A stretch of DNA of 9,781 nucleotides from assembly GCA_041663425.1 (NCBI GenBank), contig JBAYMS010000056.1, positions 1 through 9,781 of the forward strand. The letters run 5' to 3'. The position numbers and the translations under genes were made by a program. Source of the stretch: FEN-1322 sp041663425 (lineage in GTDB: Bacteria; Omnitrophota; Gorgyraeia; 2-01-FULL-45-10). The notes under the pieces are model-generated. The model had not been told where the DNA came from and searched no databases. It saw nothing but the letters and a program-made list of their open reading frames with translations. Positions 1 to 4,549 of this stretch are shown here, piece after piece. Positions within the stretch are counted from its first letter, which is position 1, and each line of letters begins with the position of its first letter.

Positions 1-362
1 ACAACGTTCTTATACCCATGCTTTTCTTTGAGGATCTCATAACCTTCTGCCTCTTCCATGGGATGCACATCTTCCCGCTGCAGATTATCGATGATCGCGA
101 ATTCAAGCGCTTCTGAATCAGACAGCTCCTGAACCACCGCGGGTATTTCTTTAAGACCTAACGTACTCGCCGCTTTAAACCGGCGTTCACCGCCTACAAT
201 TTCATATCGATTCTTCCCGACCGGCCGGACTCTGATCGGCACTAGGATGCCTTTATCTTTAATCGATGCTAACAACTCCGAAAACCGACCCTCGTCACAA
301 TGCTTCCGAGGATTAAATTCTGATACCACCACTTCTTTCAACAATAGGTTCTTTACTTCCAT
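1..362 (-). CDS. parB: ParB/Spo0J-type partition protein, N-terminal part (runs off the window)
   Basis: About 120 residues are visible; the C-terminal part lies beyond the left edge. The N-terminal ParB nuclease-like fold is clear: an NPRKH segment near residues 17-21, the signature GGERRFKA at 57-64, and IDNLQREDVHPMEEAEGY at 91-108, which leads into the usual HTH. Known ParB proteins bind parS sites, clamp on DNA using CTP and work with ParA to segregate plasmids or chromosomes; some phage homologues act instead as regulators or nucleases. The ATG (360-362) overlaps the end of the upstream gene by 10 bases and has an excellent ribosome site, GGAGGAG, 2-3 bases upstream. It is the last visible gene of the leftward early operon. 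No ParA or parS can be seen, so whether it partitions DNA is inference; the family call is firm. Confidence 0.93.
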   Translation of the reverse strand, partial: MEVKNLLLKEVVVSEFNPRKHCDEGRFSELLASIKDKGILVPIRVRPVGKNRYEIVGGERRFKAASTLGLKEIPAVVQELSDSEALEFAIIDNLQREDVHPMEEAEGYEILKEKHGYKNV

Positions 363-619
363 GACTCCTCCAGGGTTTTGATTCGTTTTTCTTCTTTTAT
401 TGTTTTTCTCCAAACTATCCATCCGTAACATGCCAGTATAAAATAAAAAAAGAACATTGCCGCTTGTGCGTACATCCGGGGATCTTTCTGCGCCGCTACC
501 ATACCGACAACGCCCCAAAATAGATTTGTCACTCCCCAGATCACAAAACACCAATGGTTCTTTTTGATATTCAAAATCGTTCCCGTTACTGAAAGCGCTG
601 CGAGTACCCAGTAAAACAT
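353..619 (-). CDS. small PnuC-like membrane protein
   Basis: An 88-residue protein with about three membrane segments (roughly residues 2-18, 22-42 and 50-70) and a charged, Lys/Glu-rich cytoplasmic tail (71-88). The pattern NIKKNHWCFVIWGVTNLFWG followed later by YGWIVWRK resembles the nicotinamide mononucleotide/riboside transporter family (PnuC), where a small residue plus W near GW..W..G motifs and a closing LYGWYRWR motif are typical. Full-length PnuC has about twice as many helices, so this would be a half-size form that could act only as an oligomer. Such short versions occur in phages. The start overlaps the preceding gene as TAATG, with a G-rich ribosome site (GGGGG) upstream. Substrate is not provable from sequence; a generic small membrane protein is the alternative. 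Confidence 0.6.
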   Translation of the reverse strand: MFYWVLAALSVTGTILNIKKNHWCFVIWGVTNLFWGVVGMVAAQKDPRMYAQAAMFFFYFILACYGWIVWRKTIKEEKRIKTLEESWK

Positions 620-903
620 TATTTCGCCCCCGCTTTTACTTCGTCCTTAGGCCACGCGCCCATGGCTATTAATTTCTCGCGCCACTGTTTCTGCACATCC
701 TCCGGACAATGCGCGATCGCGTCTCTCCACGTCGGCCACCGGTTATGCTCCGCATGAAATTTATACTGAAAATAGATCGATTGATAATTGTGCGCCTGCC
801 ACACTTCGTGCTTAACCGCACATTCTTGGCATACATCCGGCGCGCAGGGCATCAGCGTCATAACACCTGGATTAATAACGATCTTTTGCATTGCCTTATT
901 CAT
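619..903 (-). CDS. conserved phage hypothetical protein with CxxC...H cluster
   Basis: A 94-residue protein. Residues 19-32 hold C-x4-C-x2-C-x3-H, a possible metal-binding knuckle, followed by a tract I recognise in phage hypothetical proteins: QAHNYQSIYFQYKFHAEHNR, then WPTWRDAIAHC. These consist of a His-Asn-x-Gln-Ser segment, a YQYKF-like aromatic helix and a RWPTW-x-DAxAHC motif. I do not know a function for the family. The start is well supported: GGAGGT lies 6-7 bases before the ATG, and ATGA overlaps the stop of the upstream gene. It belongs to the leftward early operon, between the origin-side gene and the PnuC-like gene, so an early replication-phase role is likely but unproven. Confidence 0.7.
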   Translation of the reverse strand: MNKAMQKIVINPGVMTLMPCAPDVCQECAVKHEVWQAHNYQSIYFQYKFHAEHNRWPTWRDAIAHCPEDVQKQWREKLIAMGAWPKDEVKAGAK

Positions 904-1259
904 CTTGCTACCTCCGCCGGTTCTAATAATTCTTTCGGAACGTCGATGAACCCGGGCCGGACAGATCCTACTATTTCGTGTCTACTAGGATCGTATGGCC
1001 ACGTTGTTCCATTTGGAAGATTAATTGTATGCCATCCTTCCGGAATATTTCCTGTTTTAAACAACGCTTTTTGAAATCCCGCGTAAAGCACTTTTATTTT
1101 TTTAGGGGTTGTTTTTATGCAGCTATCACAAGATTTATTAAAACAAAAAACGTTATCTTTTTCGATAACGCTTTGGTTTAAGCCGTCAGTTATACACAGT
1201 TTTTGGGTAGTTCTATTATTATCTTTCTTTCTTTCTTTTTTATTTAATATATTAGTCAT
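900..1259 (-). CDS. unrecognised protein downstream of the origin, Lys/Asn-rich N-terminus
   Basis: A 119-residue frame. The first 40 residues are low-complexity and basic (NKKERKKDNN) and are encoded by the AT-rich stretch next to the origin; SVIEKDN (about residues 30-36) is encoded by one of the palindromic iterons. Residues 37-60 contain three Cys (CFNKSCDSC). The C-terminal half (about 70-119) looks like a normal compact domain, with GNIPEGWHTINLPNG and GSVRPGFIDVPKEL, but I recognise no family. The ATG lies inside another iteron, where no ribosome site is visible, so the start is doubtful; the N-terminal part may not be translated as drawn. Alternatively this could be a remnant of a longer initiator C-terminus now cut off by the origin repeats. 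The ATGA overlap with the next gene supports the stop. Confidence 0.5.
   Translation of the reverse strand: MTNILNKKERKKDNNRTTQKLCITDGLNQSVIEKDNVFCFNKSCDSCIKTTPKKIKVLYAGFQKALFKTGNIPEGWHTINLPNGTTWPYDPSRHEIVGSVRPGFIDVPKELLEPAEVAR
1190..1198 (+). promoter_or_regulatory. DnaA-box match TTATACACA
   Basis: This nine-base site is identical to a known functional DnaA box variant of E. coli oriC. It lies between the first palindromic iteron (1151-1170) and the AT-rich tract starting near 1201. A single 9-mer can occur by chance, but its place beside two near-matches (ATATCCACA) in the same cluster makes DnaA binding plausible. Confidence 0.45.
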
Positions 1260-1333
1260 TATCTTTTTCGATAATTGTGGTTATCTTTTTCGATAATAAT
1301 CGTTATCTTTTTTGATAACGGTTTTTTAAGTAT

Positions 1334-1384
1334 TCCACAGGTTACTAACAAGATATCCACAGGTTACTAACAAGATATCCACAG
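1334..1384. repeat. 22-bp tandem iterons containing DnaA-box-like TATCCACA
   Basis: The unit TCCACAGGTTACTAACAAGA plus two bases occurs at 1334-1355 and 1356-1377, with a third partial copy (TCCACAG) at 1378-1384. The period is exactly 22 bases, the same as the palindromic iterons beside it. Each unit carries (T)ATCCACA, close to the DnaA box, and a small perfect palindrome, GTTACTAAC. The array starts about 14 bases after the last tandem palindrome and ends at the initiator stop codon, so it lies wholly in non-coding DNA. Confidence 0.93.
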
Positions 1385-1386
1385 TT

Positions 1387-1761
1387 CTACCCCGCGGCCC
1401 GCGCTGAATTTTCCGTTATCTTTTTCGATAATGTCGTTATCTTTTTTGATAACGGTTTCCATATCTCGTAATTTTTGTTAAACACGTAAAGTTTGTTGCC
1501 TGCATTATCTTTTTTGATAACGATAAGATTCATCAAAATGGCTTTATTGATTGCCCTCACAACCGCCGGTTTATTCAATTTCGTAGCCTCGCAAAACTCT
1601 TGAAGCGTTATCACCGCGAATCGTTTTTGATATCCATACGTTCTGCGGATTACCGTGTCCACAATCTGCCGCGCTTCCCCGGGGATCCGGATCCTGGCCA
1701 GAGCTTCCATTAATTCGTTTGCGATCGCCGTGAACCCGTTCTCTTTTTGTGGATTTGCCAC
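1387..1761 (-). CDS. phage replication initiator, RepO N-terminal (winged-helix) type
   Basis: A 124-residue protein. Residues 8-102 match the Phage_rep_O N-terminal domain as I know it: NGFTAIANELMEALARIRIP, then GEARQIVDTVIRRTYGYQKR, an HTH-like AITLQEFCEATKLNKPAVVRAI stretch (48-71), and the closing YVFNKNYEIWKP. In lambda the equivalent domain of O binds palindromic iterons in the origin. Here residues 81-86 (VIKKDN) and 104-116 (LSKKITTLSKKIT) are encoded by three such iterons. The protein lacks the long C-terminal part that in lambda O (about 300 residues) recruits the helicase; it stops just before the tandem repeats. Translation starts at GTG (1759-1761), the only start after an in-frame stop, with a GAGGA site about 5 bases upstream. 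Overlap with the origin supports the role. Confidence 0.87.
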   Translation of the reverse strand: MANPQKENGFTAIANELMEALARIRIPGEARQIVDTVIRRTYGYQKRFAVITLQEFCEATKLNKPAVVRAINKAILMNLIVIKKDNAGNKLYVFNKNYEIWKPLSKKITTLSKKITENSARAAG

Positions 1762-1782
1762 AGTATTCCTCTGTATTTCTGA

Positions 1783-2211
1783 CTATACAAACGCCAGCTG
1801 TTCCTGCCGGGTGATCATCTTTGTCTGATCATCCCGATGTGAACCATCCGCGGGCGAGAAATCAAAACTATCTTGTTTTTTTCCGTCGAGATAATGCCGT
1901 TGAGCCCATTTCATCCGGTTAAATGTCACTAGCATATCCATAACCTCTTCCCGGTACGCGCTCATAAATTCTTTTGCCTCTTCTCTGCAGTTGGGTACAA
2001 AATATCCGTATGGTTTTTCCCTGCTGGATCCAATCAACGCCCCGGACCTGCGTAACGTCCGTATCTCATCGTTAATATCCCGCCGGCTTATATTGAATTG
2101 CCGGGCGAGATCATCCGCTTTTATTGCTTTATTCTTCCCACGACAAAAACGGAATAAGTATTGATATATTGGAGAGTCGTCCGGATTGATCTTCTGATCG
2201 AGCTGGTTCAT
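1783..2211 (-). CDS. winged-helix DNA-binding phage protein of the replication module
   Basis: A 142-residue protein. Residues 14-73 read as a winged helix: SPIYQYLFRFCRGKNKAIKA, then DDLARQFNISRRDINDEIRT as the helix-turn-helix, then a wing ending in KPYGYFVP. The segment EEAKEFMSAYREEVMDMLVT (78-97) continues into FNRMKWAQRHYL, an amphipathic helix typical of phage replication-region regulators; the last 35 residues are polar and probably disordered. It begins with a TAATG overlap on the 37-residue membrane peptide and lacks a ribosome site of its own, so translational coupling is likely. It lies just before the initiator gene, 21 bases upstream. It may assist replication or regulate the early operon; I cannot tell which. 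Confidence 0.72.
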   Translation of the reverse strand: MNQLDQKINPDDSPIYQYLFRFCRGKNKAIKADDLARQFNISRRDINDEIRTLRRSGALIGSSREKPYGYFVPNCREEAKEFMSAYREEVMDMLVTFNRMKWAQRHYLDGKKQDSFDFSPADGSHRDDQTKMITRQEQLAFV

Positions 2212-2324
2212 TATTTAAAAATTGCCTTGAATGCTATAAGTCCAATCACTAAAAGAATACTGCCAATAACAATAACCGCATTACTAGCTGACTCTTCCAT
2301 CCTCTGCCTATAATATTCGTGCAT
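2211..2324 (-). CDS. 37-residue single-pass membrane peptide
   Basis: A short gene with one clear hydrophobic helix (about residues 15-32, AVIVIGSILLVIGLIAFK) after a polar, charged N-terminus (MHEYYRQRMEESASN). No family is recognised. Reality is supported by a strong ribosome site, GGGAGGA, 3 bases before the ATG, by a TAATG overlap with the next gene, and by a possible promoter just upstream. The N-terminus is probably cytoplasmic by charge, but that is weak evidence. The sequence encoding residues 8-13 is part of a 19-base exact repeat also found at 2566-2584. Confidence 0.68.
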   Translation of the reverse strand: MHEYYRQRMEESASNAVIVIGSILLVIGLIAFKAIFK

Positions 2325-2348
2325 CAGTCCTCCCGGTTTTCCGTCGAT

Positions 2349-2377
2349 ATACTACTTTTTACTACATTTCCCTACAA
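2349..2377 (-). promoter_or_regulatory. possible sigma70-like promoter before the membrane peptide
   Basis: On the minus strand TTGTAG (2372-2377) and TAGTAT (2349-2354) are 17 bases apart, in an AT-rich gap (2325-2400) with no gene. Both hexamers are imperfect. The gap also carries short repeats: TACAAAATA twice (2373-2381 and about 2392-2400) and ACTAC several times, which may be protein-binding sites. This would give the replication genes a second promoter; the evidence is weak. Confidence 0.3.
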
Positions 2378-2400
2378 AATAGACATTTTCATACAAAATA

Positions 2401-2565
2401 CTACACTATGCCAAAATGCTCACACACTAGATCAACTACCTTGTCGATATTGGCTTCAAATTCATCTTCGCTTATCTTCGCAAGATTCGGCAAATATTCG
2501 TTGATCCGCTTTAATGCCGAATGGGTCGGCTCAAACAACTCTTCCACTTCCACTAATTTATACAT
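2401..2565 (-). CDS. small acidic hypothetical protein
   Basis: A 54-residue protein from the ATG at 2563-2565, rich in Glu and Asp, with a predicted helical pattern (SALKRINEYLPNLAKI, then a DEFEANIDKVVDLVCEHF helix). No family is recognised. The start is chosen because GGAAGAG lies about 5 bases upstream. An alternative ATG at 2590-2592 would add nine residues (MIEEDGRVS) and overlap the end of the upstream gene, but has a poorer ribosome site. Both starts keep the gene in the leftward early operon between the coiled-coil-like protein and the gap before the membrane peptide. Confidence 0.55.
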   Translation of the reverse strand: MYKLVEVEELFEPTHSALKRINEYLPNLAKISEDEFEANIDKVVDLVCEHFGIV

Positions 2566-2584
2566 GCTGACTCTTCCATCCTCT

Positions 2585-2992
2585 TCAATCATGTGCTTCT
2601 TCAAGCCGCGCTGAGTCCAGCTTCCCCGTTATTTTGCGTAGACGCTCTAAATTCTTCACAGCGTTAATCTGCATTTTTAGAAGCATGATCCGCGCATCGA
2701 TACGCGGTTTGTCATCCTTGAAATCCGCTGCCCCCTGCTCGTTGATCCGCTGCACGGCCGCATGATTGTATTTCTGCATTCCCTCATAATCTTTTGCGTT
2801 GTACGATTCCATACTTTTGAGAATAAACCCAACCGCTTCGGTACGCAATTTGTCGTTCTCGTGATCAACCTGGGTGTTTTTATCCAGGAGTTTGAATACA
2901 TCCTCAAGATCAGTTGAGAATCGCTCCAGGATCGACTGAGCGTCCATCAGCTCCTCTACCGCTTCCGCTGCCAAATTTAATTTACCTGCCAT
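2585..2992 (-). CDS. helical hypothetical protein of the early operon
   Basis: A 135-residue protein, almost entirely helical by composition, with heptad-like stretches (AAEAVEELMDAQSILERFST, and at the C-terminus MLLKMQINAVKNLERLRKIT). It is unrecognised; a coiled-coil early protein is all that can be said. The start is the ATG at 2990-2992, with GGAGG at 2996-3000 at ideal spacing. A GTG eight codons upstream would add a Cys-rich leader (CNKCGGC), but those codons include the ribosome site itself and the GTG has none, so I reject it. The 3' end overlaps the alternative start of the next gene. Confidence 0.62.
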   Translation of the reverse strand: MAGKLNLAAEAVEELMDAQSILERFSTDLEDVFKLLDKNTQVDHENDKLRTEAVGFILKSMESYNAKDYEGMQKYNHAAVQRINEQGAADFKDDKPRIDARIMLLKMQINAVKNLERLRKITGKLDSARLEEAHD

Positions 2993-3027
2993 ACAGCCTC
3001 CACATTTATTGCACACAAAAAAATAAA

Positions 3028-3042
3028 ACAGGTGTATCCTGT
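3028..3042. promoter_or_regulatory. palindrome ACAGG-TGTAT-CCTGT, possible operator
   Basis: A perfect 5+5 dyad with a 5-base spacer lies about 36 bases before the start of the helical early gene (2992), in the non-coding gap 2993-3171. A second, overlapping imperfect dyad continues to about 3055 (CCTGT...ACAAGG). The size and spacing suit a phage regulator or LexA-like operator. No strong promoter hexamers can be assigned around it, so the function is a guess. Confidence 0.33.
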
Positions 3043-3103
3043 ACTTATGGACAAGGAACAGCTCTACAAATGGATACTATTGATGATTTGGCTGCAATCG
3101 GAT

Positions 3104-3160
3104 AAAACCGGGTGGCATGTTCAAAAAAAACCGCTACAATGCCACTTTTTGCCCGGTTTT
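3104..3160. repeat. large imperfect inverted repeat after the Cro-like gene
   Basis: Arms AAAACCGG+GTGGCAT (3104-3118) pair fully with ATGCCAC (3139-3145) and CCGGTTTT (3153-3160); a 7-base bulge separates the two halves of the right arm and the loop is 20 bases. It lies 12 bases after the stop of the Cro-like gene on the leftward transcript. There is no T-run after the stem, but a run of eight T (minus strand) lies in the loop. It could be an attenuator, an antitermination or processing site, or a DNA cruciform; it is not a standard terminator. Confidence 0.5.
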
Positions 3161-3171
3161 CACGACTACAG

Positions 3172-3450
3172 TTAATTTTTATGGTTTGGTTGACCATCTG
3201 ACCGCATTTCTTTATTGTTGTCGCCAAACTGACCATTATGGATAAAAAAAAGAGTGTCGAATTCTATATCTAACGCTTTAAGCATTCTTTCACGTAAATC
3301 AGGTGATGGACTAAACCCATATTTTTCAGGGTCTTTAAGAGTTGACAAATATGCCCGATCAATACCAATTAATTTTGCGAAAGCTTCGTGCGAAAGATTT
3401 TTTCGCGCCAGGATTTCTTCTAAAATTTCTTTTTTGAGATATACTACCAT
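3172..3450 (-). CDS. small HTH regulator, Cro-like, divergent from the repressor
   Basis: A 92-residue protein with a helix-turn-helix of the XRE type: LEEILARKNLSHEAFAKLIG (residues 10-29) followed by the recognition helix IDRAYLSTLK (30-39), then a family-typical helical end to about residue 66; the last 20 residues are polar. In temperate phages the short HTH gene facing away from the repressor is usually Cro, which blocks the repressor promoter and commits the phage to lytic growth; that role is inferred from position. The ATG at 3448-3450 is chosen because GAGGAG lies 9 bases before it; frames further upstream would overlap the -10 box of the consensus promoter at 3485-3513 and could not be transcribed. 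It heads the leftward early operon. Confidence 0.8.
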   Translation of the reverse strand: MVVYLKKEILEEILARKNLSHEAFAKLIGIDRAYLSTLKDPEKYGFSPSPDLRERMLKALDIEFDTLFFIHNGQFGDNNKEMRSDGQPNHKN

Positions 3451-3484
3451 CGTCCGGACTCCTCTGTTTTCATCTTCAAGACTG

Positions 3485-3513
3485 AATATACACTTTTTCG
3501 GTCGTTTTGTCAA
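3485..3513 (-). promoter_or_regulatory. consensus sigma70 promoter for the leftward early operon
   Basis: On the minus strand TTGACA (3508-3513), a 17-base spacer, then TATATT (3485-3490). The -35 is perfect and the -10 differs at one base. Transcription would start near 3478, giving a leader of about 28 bases before the Cro-like ATG at 3450. It is back to back with the repressor promoter, with 21 bases between the two -35 boxes. Confidence 0.85.
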
Positions 3514-3528
3514 CAGATATTTTTTATA

Positions 3529-3563
3529 TTTCCTTTGGAAAGTAGTTTAAAAGGGTTTATATT
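3529..3563 (+). promoter_or_regulatory. repressor promoter with palindrome over the -35 box
   Basis: TTGGAA (3535-3540), a 17-base spacer and TATATT (3558-3563) form a plausible rightward promoter. The perfect dyad TTTCC-TTT-GGAAA (3529-3541) covers its -35 box and sits between the two divergent promoters, so it is the best candidate operator for the repressor or the Cro-like protein. The expected start (about 3570) is downstream of the first ATG (3564) and just before the second (3573), which suggests a leaderless repressor mRNA, as for lambda cI from PRM. Confidence 0.55.
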
Positions 3564-4211
3564 ATGGTTACTATGTCGACTAGAATAGGTGACTTTTTAA
3601 GACAAACCCGGGAGCTAAAAGAGTCCGGGAAAGGATTTTATTCTCTGAGCGCAGTCGCAAAAAGAGCAGGCATTTCCCATTCTTACCTCTCTCAACTTGA
3701 AACCGGACAGGTCGAGCAACCTCTTCCGGGGATCCTGAAGAAACTAGCCCTTGCTCTTCGCCAACCCTATGAGGATCTTATGTGCGCGGCAGGATACCTG
3801 CCTCAAGAAAAAACAAAACCTAAAACTATCGAAATACCAATCCTGGGAGAATGTCCGGCGGATAAATTTAATTTAGCCATCGAAGAAGTTTATGAAGATA
3901 CTATCGAAATGAACTTCGACCTCATTAAAGACAAATCTGCTTTCGGCTTAAAGGTCAAAGGTGATTGTCTGCGCGATACCGGAATTTATGATGGTGATAT
4001 CGTAATCGTTTCCCCAGGCGCGACGCACAAAAACGGGGACATCGTTGTGGCCAGAATCGGCGATGAGTGTACTATGAAGAAATACTACATCAATAAAGGG
4101 CTTATCGTCCTCCGGCCATGCAACCATGACGTTGATTTGATTATACTAGATCCTAAAGATAAAACTGTCGAGATCGTAGGAAAAGTAATTAAAGCTATAA
4201 AAAACTTTTAA
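3564..4211 (+). CDS. CI/LexA-like repressor: XRE HTH plus S24 domain with altered active site
   Basis: A 215-residue protein. Residues 7-77 are an XRE helix-turn-helix (LSAVAKRAGISHSYLSQLET at 28-47). Residues 88-210 are the LexA/CI-type S24 fold: IPILGECPAD (91-100) holds the cleavage-site region, VKGDCLRDTGIYDGDIVIV (131-149) the nucleophile loop, and GDIVVARIGDECTMKKY (158-174) the general-base lysine (Lys172). In the family the scissile bond is Ala-Gly and the nucleophile is Ser; here they are Ala99-Asp100 and Cys135. RecA-triggered self-cleavage is therefore doubtful. The start may be ATG 3564 (AAGGG 8 bases upstream) or the leaderless ATG at 3573. It is the first gene of a tightly overlapping operon with two lipoproteins and the recombinase, and should maintain lysogeny. 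Confidence 0.9.
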   Translation: MVTMSTRIGDFLRQTRELKESGKGFYSLSAVAKRAGISHSYLSQLETGQVEQPLPGILKKLALALRQPYEDLMCAAGYLPQEKTKPKTIEIPILGECPADKFNLAIEEVYEDTIEMNFDLIKDKSAFGLKVKGDCLRDTGIYDGDIVIVSPGATHKNGDIVVARIGDECTMKKYYINKGLIVLRPCNHDVDLIILDPKDKTVEIVGKVIKAIKNF

Positions 4212-4549
4212 TGAATAACCTGAAGATACTACTAATAATTTTTTCACTCCTCTGCCCAGGTTGTGAAACTTTGGGTTTTTATCCTAGCCGCGCTCAAAGA
4301 CAGAGTTTTATTACGTCCCATCCACAGATTAGATCTGATATAAAAGCAGCTATATTGGAGGGAAAGGTCGGATTAACTATGACAAAAGACGAAGTTACCG
4401 CGAGTTGGGGTATACCGGCGCATAAAGATGTTTCCACATCCTCCTGGGGAAGCGTTGAAACCTGGACATACGGCTCGTGTATAAATGGCTGTACTATTCT
4501 GACATTTGATCAAAACGGGAAGTTAATAAATTCTTATCAATCACAATGA
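4211..4549 (+). CDS. lipoprotein with SmpA/BamE-like fold
   Basis: A 112-residue protein. A signal peptide (MNNLKILLIIFSLLCPGC) ends in a lipobox-like CPGC, giving Cys18 as the lipid-bearing residue; the -3 Cys and -2 Pro are unusual. The mature part resembles the SmpA/OmlA (BamE) family: IKAAILEGKVGLTMTKDEVT (44-63), ASWGIPAHK, a Trp-rich strand ETWTYGS and LTFDQNGKLI. In that family the motif 'G-M-T-K-x-x-V-x-x-x-W-G-x-P' begins the domain. Housekeeping BamE assists outer-membrane protein assembly; a phage copy more likely sits in the envelope of the lysogen. The ATG overlaps the repressor stop (TAATG), so it should be translated with it. Exclusion or conversion function is inference. Confidence 0.72.
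   Translation: MNNLKILLIIFSLLCPGCETLGFYPSRAQRQSFITSHPQIRSDIKAAILEGKVGLTMTKDEVTASWGIPAHKDVSTSSWGSVETWTYGSCINGCTILTFDQNGKLINSYQSQ

Larger units (their letters stand above)
1151..1522. other. probable phage replication origin (iterons, DnaA boxes, AT-rich region)
   Basis: Within 370 bases lie seven copies of one palindrome, 2.3 copies of a second 22-bp repeat, a sequence TTATACACA (1190-1198) identical to a known E. coli DnaA box variant, two ATATCCACA sites (1353-1361, 1375-1383) one mismatch from the DnaA consensus, and a very AT-rich tract (about 1201-1262) suited to duplex opening. All of this overlaps the 3' end of a RepO-type initiator gene and the non-coding gap after it (1260-1386). This is the arrangement expected of a lambda-like origin inside or beside its initiator gene. 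Function as an origin is inference; the repeats are directly visible. Confidence 0.78.
1151..1522. repeat. seven palindromic iterons, core TTATC-TTTTT(C/T)-GATAA
   Basis: Copies lie at 1151-1170, 1258-1275, 1280-1297, 1301-1320, 1414-1433, 1435-1454 and 1503-1522. The fullest form is CGTTATCTTTTTCGATAACG: 7-bp arms around a 6-base T-rich spacer. Core starts at 1259, 1281 and 1303 are exactly 22 bases apart; 1416 and 1437 are 21 apart, so neighbouring sites face the same side of the helix. Copies 5-7 are inside the initiator gene, copies 2-4 in the gap, copy 1 inside the next gene. A dimeric winged-helix initiator is the obvious candidate ligand (inference). Confidence 0.92.

Noticed and set aside
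709..1074. A 121-codon open frame on the plus strand.
   Set aside because: It is the mirror of two leftward genes with good ribosome sites and overlaps; its product is Arg/His/Leu-rich with no domain.
1151..1522. The repeats considered as a CRISPR array.
   Set aside because: The units are short palindromes inside genes with irregular spacing, with no unique 30-40 base spacers and no cas gene.
3047..3175. A 42-codon plus-strand frame (MDKEQLYKWILLMIWL...) just after the ACAGG dyad.
   Set aside because: It has no ribosome site, only a weak promoter, and overlaps the long inverted repeat; it is Trp-rich without a recognisable fold. I keep it only as a remote chance of a leaderless peptide.
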